Below, piece after piece: positions 46,200 through 58,040 of a DNA stretch of 64,000 bases. How positions within the stretch are numbered: position 1 is the first letter of the stretch; each line of letters begins with the position of its first letter. This DNA comes from Calliopum simillimum (taxonomy: Eukaryota > Arthropoda > Insecta > Diptera > Lauxaniidae), in the NCBI GenBank assembly GCA_951812925.1, contig OX638370.1:120976897-121040896 (forward strand), given 5' to 3'. Made by a program: the position numbers and the translations under genes. The notes beneath the pieces are model-generated. The model searched no databases. It saw only the letters and a list, made by a program, of their open reading frames with translations, and had not been told where the DNA came from.

Positions 46200-46608
46200 A
46201 ACGGTCCATTCAGTACGTCGAATACGTCACGTCGTTTTTTTTCAACTGACGCGACGCATTTGACGGAGAAGCCTGGCCCAATGAATACTTTGAAAACGGA
46301 CTTAAACATCACAATTCTTTTTATAATATTAATTTCAAATTTCCAATATTTTTTTATTCCAATATTATTCAAAAAATAAAAAAAAAACGACAAAGAAAAA
46401 AAAAACAACAAATGAAATTGAAAATAAATTTATTTTACGGTTGTCAAATCACACGACGTACGTCGAAAGTTGGGAGTTGGGCAACTTTTGTACGTTGCGT
46501 TGACGGAGACGTACTGATTGGGTCACACTTGATATAAACTCATATTTTTAATTTAGCTGTCAGTCGAAAAAAACGACGTGACGTACTCGACGTACTGAAT
46601 GGACCGTT
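46200..46608. mobile_element. MITE with GTACGTCG-rich inverted repeats
   Basis: AACGGTCCATTCAGTACGTC at the left and GACGTACTGAATGGACCGTT at the right, pairing on through TACGTCACGTCGTTTTTT and CAACTGAC/GTCAGTCG. The arms are unusually rich in CpG for this AT-rich region. It directly abuts the repeat at 46613. Confidence 0.82.
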
Positions 46609-46612
46609 GCCT

Positions 46613-46945
46613 TTATTTATGTGTATTTTGCTTCTTTTATTGCAAATAATGCTCTTATTATTGCATTTTCAATATATTTTGTGTATGGGCGGTAGGCGTG
46701 TCCGTTGACCGATTTCGCTTATTTTCAATCCCTAGACCTAACTTTTACGGCAAAGCCATGGTACCAAATTTCATCGAATTATCTTGCTTAGTTTTCCCGT
46801 AGAAAATATTTCCACAACAGACAGGCAGACAGCCAGCGAGACAGACGGACAAGTCTATATCGACTCAGGAGGTGATCAAGAATCTATACCTGCCACGCCT
46901 CCTTTTCTGCGTTACAAACGGAAGGACAAAGTGAATATACCCTGG
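46613..46945 (+). repeat. Dispersed repeat, inverted partner of 4201-4512
   Basis: Carries AATAATGCTCTTATTATTGC, GGGCGGTAGGCGTG, GGTACCAAATTTCATCGAA, CAGACAGGCAGACAG-type words and a closing GGGTGTAGGGTATAAAA. The end motif (CGTTACAAACGGAAGGAC ... ATATACCC) is a sequence I recognise as widespread in fly genomes. Confidence 0.7.
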
Positions 46946-47966
46946 GTGTAGGGTATAAAAATAACCAGGAATTTTTTTTCAAAAATTTGTTATATTATTT
47001 TGCTTACTTGTCTTTTTAAGCATAAACAGCAACACAAAACTTGCCAGTTTGCTGGCAATAAAAAATAAAGACATAATTAAAAAAAAATTTATGTATTTAC
47101 GAGTACGTCGTATATGTTGGCAAAATATTTTGCTGTAGTTGTTGTTGTTGTTACTGTTATCAACAAGTTTTCTGATTTTATACTCGTACATACATAAATA
47201 CATCTAATGCCTAACTAACGATGGGTTTAGCTGGTTTTGATGTTTGTTGTCTTAAACAATGATTTTGCGTCAAAATATGCTGGTGGTGACTGACTGATAG
47301 ATTTTGTAGATTTAAGTCGTCACGGTGATTTGACGATATTGCTAATACATATAATCAGAGACATGCTTTATGCAAAATTTTTGTATTAATTTAAGGCTGT
47401 GAGAAAAAACTTTCAATTTTGAAATGCACCAAGTTTAAGTGAAAACGTCGTAAATATTATTAAAAATTTTATGATTTAGGGCCGTTTAGCCTTAACTGGG
47501 ACATTAACTGAATATGGTAATGAAAAATGTGCGGCTGGTTGTGTTTTTTAAACAAACCCTTCAATTTATCTCATCATTATAGTTCTATTAACAAAGTGAT
47601 CTCACAATGGTAAATCTTAAAACTTCAAAAAAAGGCAATGTACATGCCTTTAAAAAATATTCTATTCCAAATAAATAGAGGTGTTTTAAGTAAAATGGCA
47701 ACACGAATTTAAATTATACATACCAGATTTATACATATTTTTTATTACACGTTTGGCTAAATAATTTGTGTATTTTATTGTTTTGTGTTTTTATTATCCG
47801 AAATTTTTAAAAATCCTGTTCTGGATTATTATTAAACAGGAACTACAAGAACGAATTACATAAGTTTAGCTGAAAACCAGAATATTTTATGCGTAGCATC
47901 ACATTATAATTGTATTAGCGTTATACACAAAGTAAGGTTTTTTTTTCGTTTTAGTGCGAATTATTT

Positions 47967-48220
47967 CCCAGATGTAGGCATAAAACAAAATTGAGCCAAT
48001 TTTGGCTCGGCTTCAATAAACACAATATTTCAATATTTTCCAAATTTCTTGGAATTACAACACCCATCAAAAATTTTTTTTTTTGCTTGTCTACAACAAA
48101 CACAATATTTAACAAAAAAAAAAATCAATTTTCTATGAGTGTTATAATTCCGAGATATTCGCAAAATATTGAAATAATGCGTTTGTTGTAGACGAGCTAT
48201 TATTCTACGCTGACTGACTC
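47967..48220. mobile_element. MITE copy 4 of the ACAACAAACACAAT family
   Basis: GTCTACAACAAACACAAT in the centre, AATTACAACACCCATCA and its inverse TGAGTGTTATAATTCCGAG, and a right end TTCTACGCTGACTGAC. Arms pair over roughly 100 bp. Confidence 0.7.
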
Positions 48221-48234
48221 TGCCTATCTCATTA

Positions 48235-48367
48235 GGGTATTCCTTAAAACGTGTAAAAGCCTCGAAAACCTCGTAAACTAGTAAAACTGTCAAAGTTCGT
48301 ATTGATTTTGACAACTATTACGAGTTTACGAGGTTTTCGAGGCTTTCACAAGTTTTAAGGAATACCC
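48235..48367. mobile_element. 133-bp PIF/Harbinger-like MITE with TTA duplication
   Basis: GGGTATTCCTTAAAACGTGT is inverted at the right end, and TTA flanks both ends (48232-48234, 48368-48370). Pairing continues through AAAGCCTCGAAAACCTCGTA, so nearly the whole element folds into one hairpin. TTA duplication and GG termini fit the PIF/Harbinger superfamily. Confidence 0.85.
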
Positions 48368-50939
48368 TTAATGAGTTTGAAACGCTGACACACTTGCATT
48401 ATTCTATTAAATATGAAAGTTCTGAAATAATCAATTAGATACAAGGAAATTTAACGATCTACAAAATGCCGCTATGGGAACTGGAACGCAGAAGTTTAGT
48501 CTCGAGTAACGTTTGGGAAAAAACTTACTTAAACTTCTATTTTCGTCATCCATATGATCGGTCTACGAAGCTGAAATTTTTGGGATGTTTTCTCTAAGTG
48601 CGATAACACGATGGTTTTCATCAAATTTAAATTTTAACTTGTACCTACTTAATCGTATGAAAACGAAAAATCGAACCATTTTTTTTTTAGAGCAAATTTT
48701 TAAATTTATTATTTATCGTTCGCATAAACTACAAAAAGGTTGCTTTTCTTACTCGAAACCTTTTTGATTCACGTAATAGTCTTAATTATTTGAACAGAAT
48801 CCTTTTATGGTACAAAATAGAGCAACAACTTTTTTGAAAATGGGCGTGGTCTTAAATCCATGCAAAAACTAAAAATGTTATCACGCATATGGAAGTTGGA
48901 TCTCTAAGCTCCACCTCTTTGACATCAATAGCAACGCCTTAAAAATGCAAGTGTTTGGAAATAATGATGTAACTGTAAACATATGAAACTAATCCTCGTT
49001 CCTGTAATCTTTCTCTCTATAGATTCCTGTTCTTAATCACTTTTTCTTATAAACTACAGACTGACTATGTATAATAAAAATTTGCAATAAATTCAAAAAA
49101 TTTCCTGCTAATGAAATCACTACAAAATCTTTAAATTGAGTTACCTTCAAATTCAAGTTATATCACGTAACACCGATAGGTATCTCTTTTGTTTATAGCA
49201 CTAAGTTCAACTAATTAAAAATAAAATTTAAATTGTTTTCACAGCCAAATAAAATTATGTGTTTGCGTATTTTATCACTTCAATTTTGAATTTTAACTAA
49301 GGCAAATTTATGATTTCAAAAATATCACAATACTATATAATAAAAAAGAATAAACTTGTTTTATTTAAGAATCCACAAGCAATATTAAAAGCCGACATCT
49401 ATTCTCAACTAAAACTTCCAATTAACTAACAGAATATCAAAAGGTAATGCTATATTTATTAGAAAATTTTTGAAAAAATGCATTTTTAGAAAGAAATGGT
49501 TGGCATGTAAAAATAAGAAGAGGAATCTTGAGCTGCGCTGCTGCACATGACAGTAAGTCCCCATTTTCAAATGCAACCGGATATTGACCAATCAAATTAA
49601 GCAATGGGCAAAACTCCACCTGACCAAATTCAAATCTAGCCATATAAATTCGATCGGTATGTAAAGCTTTTAGAACTAAAAAAAAAAAAAACGGAAGGAT
49701 GAAAAAGAACGTCACACGACAGCCAATAAAAACCATACAAATAATAGATAGATCATTAAAAATTCTAGATAGTAGCACAAAATAAGGGGAAATTCTAGCG
49801 GCTACTACGCAACGGAAATAATTATTGTGGACAGCAAATGAGCCACAACAGAAACAAAAATTTGAGCTGTAGCATATTGGTAGCCACAGTTAGGATATAT
49901 AAGTGTCCTTCATATATACCTATGCTAAAATTATCTGTATAAGGAATAACTTTGTCTCACCAGTAGTAATTTATATTGACACAAAAGCACTTTTAATAAT
50001 AAAGCTAACCCTATAAATTTAATAGCGAAAAATAAACCACAGAATGAGAATGAAAAAAAAAATAATTCTTTGTACGTAATCAAATTATGGGAAATTGTTC
50101 TGGTCAACGGAGCTCTTTGGTGGGTGAAATGAGGAGCAAACAACGTTATTGCAGAATTTCAAATGAATCTAACACAAATATGGCCTTAATGGTTGCATTT
50201 AGTTTTGTCAATATCAGCTGATATTTCACATTATGAATTTTTAAAAATACCTATATCCTATATTTTTACTACCAACCATTGGATGATATGACATGATGAA
50301 TTGGTTCAATATTGACAAGTCGCATGTGAATTTTAACAAACGATGGTAGGGAAGGGAACCTCACTTAAAAATAAAAATACTTTTGAGAAATAACAACTTT
50401 GTTAAAAATTTAAATTAATACTTAGTAAGGACTATATTGCAAGATGGTAAGCGCACCACCCACTAGAAATTATTTTTGATATAACCATTTGCAGTGGTCG
50501 ACAATTCACAAACATATCTACAAATTATATACAAATGCAATATGGAAACATTAAGAATAAAAGGTTAAAAACTTTAATACATGCGAATGACAGAAATAAA
50601 CGTATACTAAATGGAAATATATTCATGGGAATAGTTATTTGTACTGAATTATTTAAATTCAAGGCAGGACAGATATAGTTAAAGGACGCGTGGAAATATA
50701 ATGCGTGGTACGAATAAAACTCTACCACGTCAGTTTATTGAGTTAATTTTAAGTTTTGCGAAAAAATCAGTGCAAAACAGATTTTTAAAAGTATAAGTTA
50801 GGTACATATACAAATATATGTATGTACTTTCATTAAACATTTTTTTCAACTTCAATATCCAATAATCCAGAAATAAGGATATGCAACATAAAAAAAGAAA
50901 ATCCCAAGTTTTTGCACTTACTTAAGAATAGGTACTATA

Positions 50940-51180
50940 AATTATATCTTATTATAAAAAAAAGGTAATCGAAGCAGTGCACAAAATTTTCCTTTTATTA
51001 AGTGGGCGGTGCCACACAGTCTAAATGAAAATAATTGTTCTCACGTCTAAATTCAATAAGGAGATAGGCTTAACATTAAAGATCAATAATATGATCATTA
51101 TGTTATTAAGTGGGCGGTGACACGCATCTTAACGGAAAAAACGACATAATAACCTTTAAGCTACTTGTTGTTTAATGAAA
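50940..51180. repeat. Two-unit repeat with TTATTAAGTGGGCGGTG
   Basis: TTATTAAGTGGGCGGTGCCACAC near 50996 and TTATTAAGTGGGCGGTGACACGC near 51103, about 107 bp apart, in otherwise AT-rich DNA. Related in style to 4530-4880 and 19540-20110. Confidence 0.55.
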
Positions 51181-51906
51181 ATTATACAAAAAGGTTTTAG
51201 CTTGTTCTTTAATGCAAACTAAACAAAAATTTAATGAGAAATATTAAAAATTTGTTTTTATATTTATCCAATTGCTAAACGTCGGGCATATGAAATTAGC
51301 ATAGAGTTTATTTCGATACTTTGTCTTTGTAGCTTCATATGCTGGGAGACCCGTCTGGCACAAGTAGGTACATCGGAAACGTACTTAAAAATGTGTTTTT
51401 TTCACAATTTAATCAAAATTTACAAATTTTTTGAAATAATTCGACTTTTTCAACAGTTTTCGAGTTATTGAAAATTTTTCGAATTTTTCAATAATTCCGG
51501 AATTCATATTTTCAAAAATAATTTTTTGACCTTCGATATCAAAATTTTATCAATTTTAGACTCTGAACATTATAATACATAATCCAAACTCTATTTGTAC
51601 TCGACTTTTTCAATAAAATCGAAATTTCACCCATTTTCGATTCTTTCTATTGGGTCTACACTTAAAAAGTTCGTTGTTTTTTGCTGAAAATATGCATTTA
51701 TTTCGGTAATAAAATGAATTATTATTGTACATTATTCGAAGTATTGTCCATCGGAATCGGAAGATCGAGTAATGTTTCCAAACTTTTTTGGCTGCCCTGG
51801 ACGTTCTTTGTCTTCATTCTCAATATCACCACTTTTTAGGGCCGTTTTTTCAATGTCTGGTTAAGTACTCATCAGAAATTTAACCGAGAATTTATCACAA
51901 TACATA

Positions 51907-52689
51907 CAGCCATGATCAAATAAGTAGCACATTTTTTTAAGCTTAAGGAAAATCATTTTTATTTCAAGGAACTTATTTTTCTAGAACTAAGACGATGTAT
52001 ACACTTAACTTAAATTATCACCAATTCAGTTAACAAACAAAAATTTTAATAGAAATAAAAAACTAGGAATTTTATAAAGGAAATGGCCTTAATTTGTTGA
52101 TCATATAAATAGCACATATCTTGTATATTGTGAATATTTTATTTTTTTAATATTAGAATTTTACAAAATTTGTCTGCAAATGTTTATAAATGTTTAGTAT
52201 TTTGTACTAAAGCCTTTATTTTGTATAGCAGCTTCGCATCTTCAGCTCATGCTCTCCACAAGCCTTTGACACCAGAGAGTACCAAGCTTCATGGGCTGCA
52301 GTCCAAAAATCATCAAAATTTTTGAATTTATTTTTTTTAAATTTCAGCCTTTACATCGCTCCATAAATTTTCTACCGGGTTCAGGTCTGGGCTTTAAGCA
52401 AGCCAGTCCAAAACGCTTATTTTCTCACGCTGAAGCCAGTTTTTGATGCTTTTGACCGTATGTTTCGGGTCATTATCATGTATGTAGGTCCATTTTAATG
52501 GCATGGACTCGGAAACGAATGATTCCATCATGTTTGTTAATACATTTTAATACCTGTATTGGTTCATTTTTTCCTTTATAATTTAAGTTAAGTGTATACA
52601 TAGTCTTAGTTCTAGAAAAATAAGTTCCTTGAAATAAAAATAATTTTTCTTAAGCTTAAAAAAATGTGCTATTTATTTGATCATGGCTG
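51907..52689 (-). mobile_element. Defective Tc1-like element with 112-bp terminal repeats
   Basis: CAGCCATGATCAAATAAGTA at 51907 is inverted at 52689, TA flanks both sides, and the inverted repeats run about 112 bp (to AACTTAAATTAT). On the minus strand about 52220-52545 encode HDNDPKHTVKSIKNWLQ and SPDLNPVENLW, the blocks holding the second Asp and the Glu of the Tc1 DD34E triad, then EHELKMRSCYTK. A stop replaces Gln/Pro before SPDLN and others follow; the N-terminal half including the first Asp is missing. 783 bp against roughly 1.6 kb for intact relatives. Confidence 0.9.
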
Positions 52690-52694
52690 TATAT

Positions 52695-54081
52695 TAGGTT
52701 GGGCCAAATTCTATGGAGGAAATTTTATCGACCTCGGCTACCCCCTATGTGAGAGTTCATTCAATTCTATGAATATTTGCCCAAGGAACTATACTTCTGC
52801 GTTCAACTTTAGTTCGGCGCATTTTTGATCGAAAATTGTACCTTTCATCAATATTTTTTTTTATTTTCATACTAAAGTTTACAAATTTTTATTAAAAAAA
52901 AAGTAATGTCATTATATGATTTGGCTGGTATTCTGTCAGTAAACAATTAAATTGGGTTCTGTTTCCATAAAAAGTTTACTTGATGGTGTGGAATTGATGT
53001 TATATATATATAAAATTTTACCTTGCGTTTAATATTTATTTTTATGCTTAATTTTCAAAATTCCTATAGAGACAAAAGTAATATCATAATATGTTTTGGC
53101 TGGTATTCTGTCAGTAATTAATAAAATTGGGTTTTGTTTTTACGAAAAGTTTACTTGATAGCGTGGAATTGATTATATTTATTCTATAAAATTATATCGG
53201 TCAAATTATTTTTGGTATATTGTTCTGTAAAATTAAAAAAAGCGGCTAATTTATTTCCTAAAACTGCCACTAGATGTTGCCCTGGAAAAAAAAGAATGTC
53301 AGATTCGGCATCCTAGCATCCAAAAACACTTGGGTTGGTGTTTCGATTGAAAAAATCCATTTAAAAATAGGAATCGTTTATAATAAATCGGTTATGTGAC
53401 CGATATAATTTTTTGGAATAAATATAATCAATTCCACGCTATCAAGTAAACTTTTCGTAAAAACAGAACCCAATTTTATTGATTACTGACAGAATACCAG
53501 CCAAAACATATGATATTATTTTTGTCTCTATAGGAATTTTGAAAATTAAGCATAAAAATAAATATTAAACGCAAGGTAAAATTTTCAATTGAAAATGCGC
53601 CGAACTAAAGTTGAACGTAGAGGTATGGTTCCTTGGGCAAATATTCAGAGAATTGAATGAACTTTTAGCCTTAGTTGGTGTTTTGTTTGAAAAAATTCAT
53701 CCAAAAATATGAATCGTTTATTTTGAAAGTCGGTCATAATAATCGGCTATTTGACCCATATCACTTTTTTAAATACAATATATAGCATCAATTCCACACC
53801 ATCGAGTAAACTTTTTATGTAAACAGAACCCAATTTAATTGATTACTGACAAAATACCAGCCAAATCATATAATGACATTACTTTTGTCTTTATAAAAAT
53901 TTTTAAACTTGAGTAAGAAAATAAAAAAAAATATTGATGAAAGGTACAATTTTCGATCAAAAATGCGCAGAACTAAAGTTGAACGCAGAAGTATAGTTTC
54001 TTGGGCAAATATTCATAGAATTGAATGAACTTTCACATAGGGGGATAGCCGAGATCAGTTTTCAAATCGGCCCACCCTACT
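52695..54081. mobile_element. Large foldback element made of repeated units
   Basis: Left TAGGTTGGGCC and right GGCCCACCCTAC start inverted arms of about 500-680 bp around a centre near 53235-53395. Each arm holds two related blocks with TTTGGCTGGTATTCTGTCAG and AAAAGTTTACTTGAT(A/G)G (left) or their complements (right, units near 53400-53655 and 53760-54060). The arms are therefore inverted to each other and internally duplicated. No transposase frame. Confidence 0.8.
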
Positions 54082-55379
54082 GTATATATATATATAAATA
54101 CTTATATATAGATACGTCCAACGTAAAACGTAACTTGAGTTACCAACTTTTTACGGGACAATGGTTTTCAAAATCTGCGCATTAGACTCTATCTTGTATC
54201 AAATTTTTGTACCTCTAGCTTGAATTTAACTGGATAGTAATATTTACTGTGTTCACAATTCTTACTGCAAACATAATAAGTATTATCAGTAATCTTAATG
54301 GATTTTCCTACTTCATGGCATTTAAACATCTATGATTATATAAAAACTATTTAGGTAAAAAAGGCCCTTAAAATCAAGCTAATTAGGACATAACACAATT
54401 AAAACGTATAATTAGATTCATTATAGAACCAAGACCAAGATGTATGTACGTATGTTAGTAAAAAAAAAAAACACTTAAGTAATTATTAAACATAATAATT
54501 ACTAGTACCAGGAGAGCAAATATAAAGCACCTCTTTTGTAAAATCAACAATAAATAATAAAAAAAGGTATGTAAAAGAAAAACCCAAGAATTACAACAAT
54601 TGTGATGAAATTAAATTGGTCGGCTATTGGTGATTCTTAGATTCTATTTTCATAAGTGGCCTTTTATTAATCAAATATTCAACCCACCAAAGACAACACA
54701 AACAAATATATTTGTAGATGCTATATATATGTATGTTTGAATATTGAAAGCTTTCTTTCTATCGCTGTACGTTCTACTCATAATCAGTCATTGGAATATA
54801 GATACTTGTCGCCACCCAACAACAAAATACCACTTCAATAATCATTAGGACTACAAAATTACAAGCCAGCACACATTTCTCAAACTGTCAATTAAATAAA
54901 GTGTGAGCATTGCAAGTACATACATATGTATATATATCGACAATACCACCGCCACCACAACCGCAATTACCATCACAAGGCCGTACAGACGGAGGAGAAA
55001 TGCAGGTTAAAAGTCCGTCGACGAATACAAATATGTATACACATGTAGAGAAATTGAATCAGCGTGGGATCCATTGGAAGTTTTTTTTTTATTATTATTT
55101 GTAAAATTTAACCGTGGGCAAATTGAAGTTTCACGGAACAGAAATATCAAATTTATGCAATTAAGGTTGGAAAAATTTGTGCAAAAAGCTGCTCAAATTG
55201 TAATTCATAATCAAATGCATTATTAAATTTTCTATTAAATAAAGTAGCAAAAGGTTCGTTCAAGAAACCGTCTGATAACATGAAAGTTTTACTTTACATG
55301 CAGTAAATATATCCCACTGTACAATCAACTCACAACAAAAATCATCAAATATGGAAGGGGGCACACTTCAATAGCTTAT

Positions 55380-55507
55380 CCCTTAAATGCATAGTGGACC
55401 TTATATGGTTCATGAACATAATCATGGTTTAAACATTTATTAACCATGGTTAAATTTAACCATGATTATATTAATGAACCATATAAGGTACACTATGCAT
55501 TTAAGGG
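55380..55507. mobile_element. 128-bp hairpin MITE
   Basis: CCCTTAAATGCATAGTG is inverted at the right end, followed by pairing of CCTTATATGGTTCAT and AATCATGGTT with TTTAACCATGATT. Flanks are TTAT and TTAA, compatible with a decayed TTA duplication. Almost perfectly self-complementary. Confidence 0.75.
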
Positions 55508-57734
55508 TTAAAATATGTCTAGCATGTCCAGTTCAGAACATACAAGCTCAATGGTGTATTGCCATTTATCCATCCGAGTAAACCTATGAACAGGCGGCTA
55601 TTTGTACATCCAACCGTCTGTCCTCCGATTTGTGTGTCAAAACAATAAGTTACTATGGAAATTATTAAAAAACAAAAACGAAAGAATTCTTTACGAAGTA
55701 AAAACAAAATAAAAATGAAAACAACCCATTGAGTAGATGGACATCTAAAATTACCACATAATGACAGCAAGACTGGCAGATAAAAAACGACGGACCGACG
55801 GACAAACGAAATAAAAGCGGTATGATAGGAAGCAAAGTCGATTAATATTTGAAATGCAGTTAATTAACAATGATTTCCTTCTAGTAAACTTTGTAAGTTA
55901 ACGATAACATGTGAAAGTATTAACTTCTTCAAAGTATAGTTCAACAAGAAAGCCGCCATATGCCAATGGGAGGATTTCCTTGAATATTTAAATTAAACGT
56001 TTTTACCAACGTTGATACTGTCTTACAAAAAAAAAAAAAGTTACTTCTAACCATGCGAACCAAAGCGTTAAATACAAGCTAAAAAAAACAGCTGTAAAAA
56101 ATACATGCGTGTCTCATTAAAAAGTCAGGGAAGTGAATTTATTTTAGAATTATATAGTTTGCAAAGACACCTAGGTAATTTTTAAATTTATGTAAACCAT
56201 ATGTTAAATAATTACCCATTACCCTCCACTCCCCGGTAATTAGCATTTGATCTTTTCGGACACGTTATATATTTTAAAACTTTGATTGTTCATCAATTGG
56301 TTCATAAGAGGTAATATAAGTCCGAACCCATTTCATGGACTTACTTGCCGAACACGAATTTTTCGAATACACAGTAAATGCTAGAACATTTATATATTCA
56401 AAAATCTCCCATTTACTTATGTACGATTTAGTCAATGTAAATACTCCAGTATTATTCACAAAAAACATTTAATGAAGACATATCGTCGGGTTAAACTACA
56501 ATTGGACATCTACATATATTGATGTTTTGAGCTAAGTATACAGAAACATGAAGAAAAAACGACTCTATGCCCCAGTGAAGTCGGTTTTTTTGAAATGTAG
56601 ACTCCTCTAATTTTATACAAAGAATAAAAAGCAGAAAACTTCAAAATCCCAAACAAAAAGCTATTTACAAAAAAACTTAAAACGCTTTTTTCTCAAAACA
56701 TGAAAAATGTAGATGTCTAGTTGTAGTTTTAACCCGACGCACAGTGCTGTCACTCCATACAACGGAACGGCATTTCCACAGTTTTACTTCGATTTCAATA
56801 AGATTAACTATACTGATACATTTTTTTACGTTGTTTTCAGAAATGCAATTAATTTTCAAATGCAATGAATAGAAAAAAAGATATTCAAATAAATAAAACC
56901 ACGAAAGTAAACTGGAAAAAATGTTTGTGCATGCTTTTAGGCTGTAAAAAACCATATAAAATTTTAATAGTTCAAATTTAAAAAAATTCAAAAGCATTTG
57001 AAAAAAATTTTGTGGTGTAAATTTTATAAAATCATTGATTTTTACGTAAATACGGGATATTCAGATAAATACTTAAAGAAAACGGGGAAAAACGGGGTTG
57101 TGAATTTTTCCTATCTTAAAATATGGAATCTGTACTATTTGTACGTTTAAGAACAATGCCCGCAAGTCCCGTCTTTTTTTTCCTGCTCTAAAGAAAATTA
57201 GCATTTTCCGGTTTTCAATATTTGAAAAATTTTTTTTATATCTTTTAAAATAACTTCAATTTGGCTAATCAAATTTGCATACAAAAAATATTAAAAATAA
57301 ATGGGTATGTAGGCTTTCGTATGCATTTTATTTTATAACAATTGCTTTTGAGGTTTAGGAGCAGCAATTATTTTTAAAAAGTTCTGCGATTACCAAATTT
57401 TCTTAAATGCTTTTTTTTCGAAAAAAAGTTCGACTTTAACAAGCTGTAGCACTTACAAATCCCACTAGTTTTCAAAAATTTTCAGGGGATTTCTTAATTG
57501 GATTATTTGCTGTAGAATGGCATAAAAAAAATTTTAAATTTGAACAAAAAATTTTTACGCAAATGCCTTCTATCGCAGCACTGTGCGACGATATGATTAG
57601 TTTCTTCTAAAACTGTTTTAGAATCTAAAATAGTTCTGTAAAGTTCTTCTAAGTCTTGATACATTGATTGGTGTACAATGGTTTATTTATCACACAGAGA
57701 AAACAAAATTGTCATGTGGCAGAAACATAGTTAT

Positions 57735-58040
57735 TTTAACCACGAGGCGACCCAAATTTTGTTTAAATGTTTTTTTTTTTTTTTTTTTTTTTGAAATGAG
57801 TTGATTTGTATTAACTACGTTTCGTAGCTGATTTGGATTTTACTACGTTTCGTGGTGTTTCGACGTTTCGTTGATAATTCGGATTTAACTACGCTTGGCA
57901 ACCAGCGTTGTTGAATAAGTTTCAACCACGTTTGTGTGTGATTTTGCAACGCACCATACAAATATGAGCTTGGAGCGTTGTAAAAATCCAAATTCGCAAC
58001 GAAACGTAGTTAAAACACTCACAAAAGTGGTTTTATCTAC
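57735..58040. repeat. Degenerate repeat region with AACTACGTTTCG motif
   Basis: AACTACGTTTCGTAGC, TACTACGTTTCGTGG and TAACTACGCTTGG occur on one side and CGAAACGTAGTTAAAA inverted on the other, plus a 23-base T run (about 57770-57792). Likely a decayed foldback element. Confidence 0.5.
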
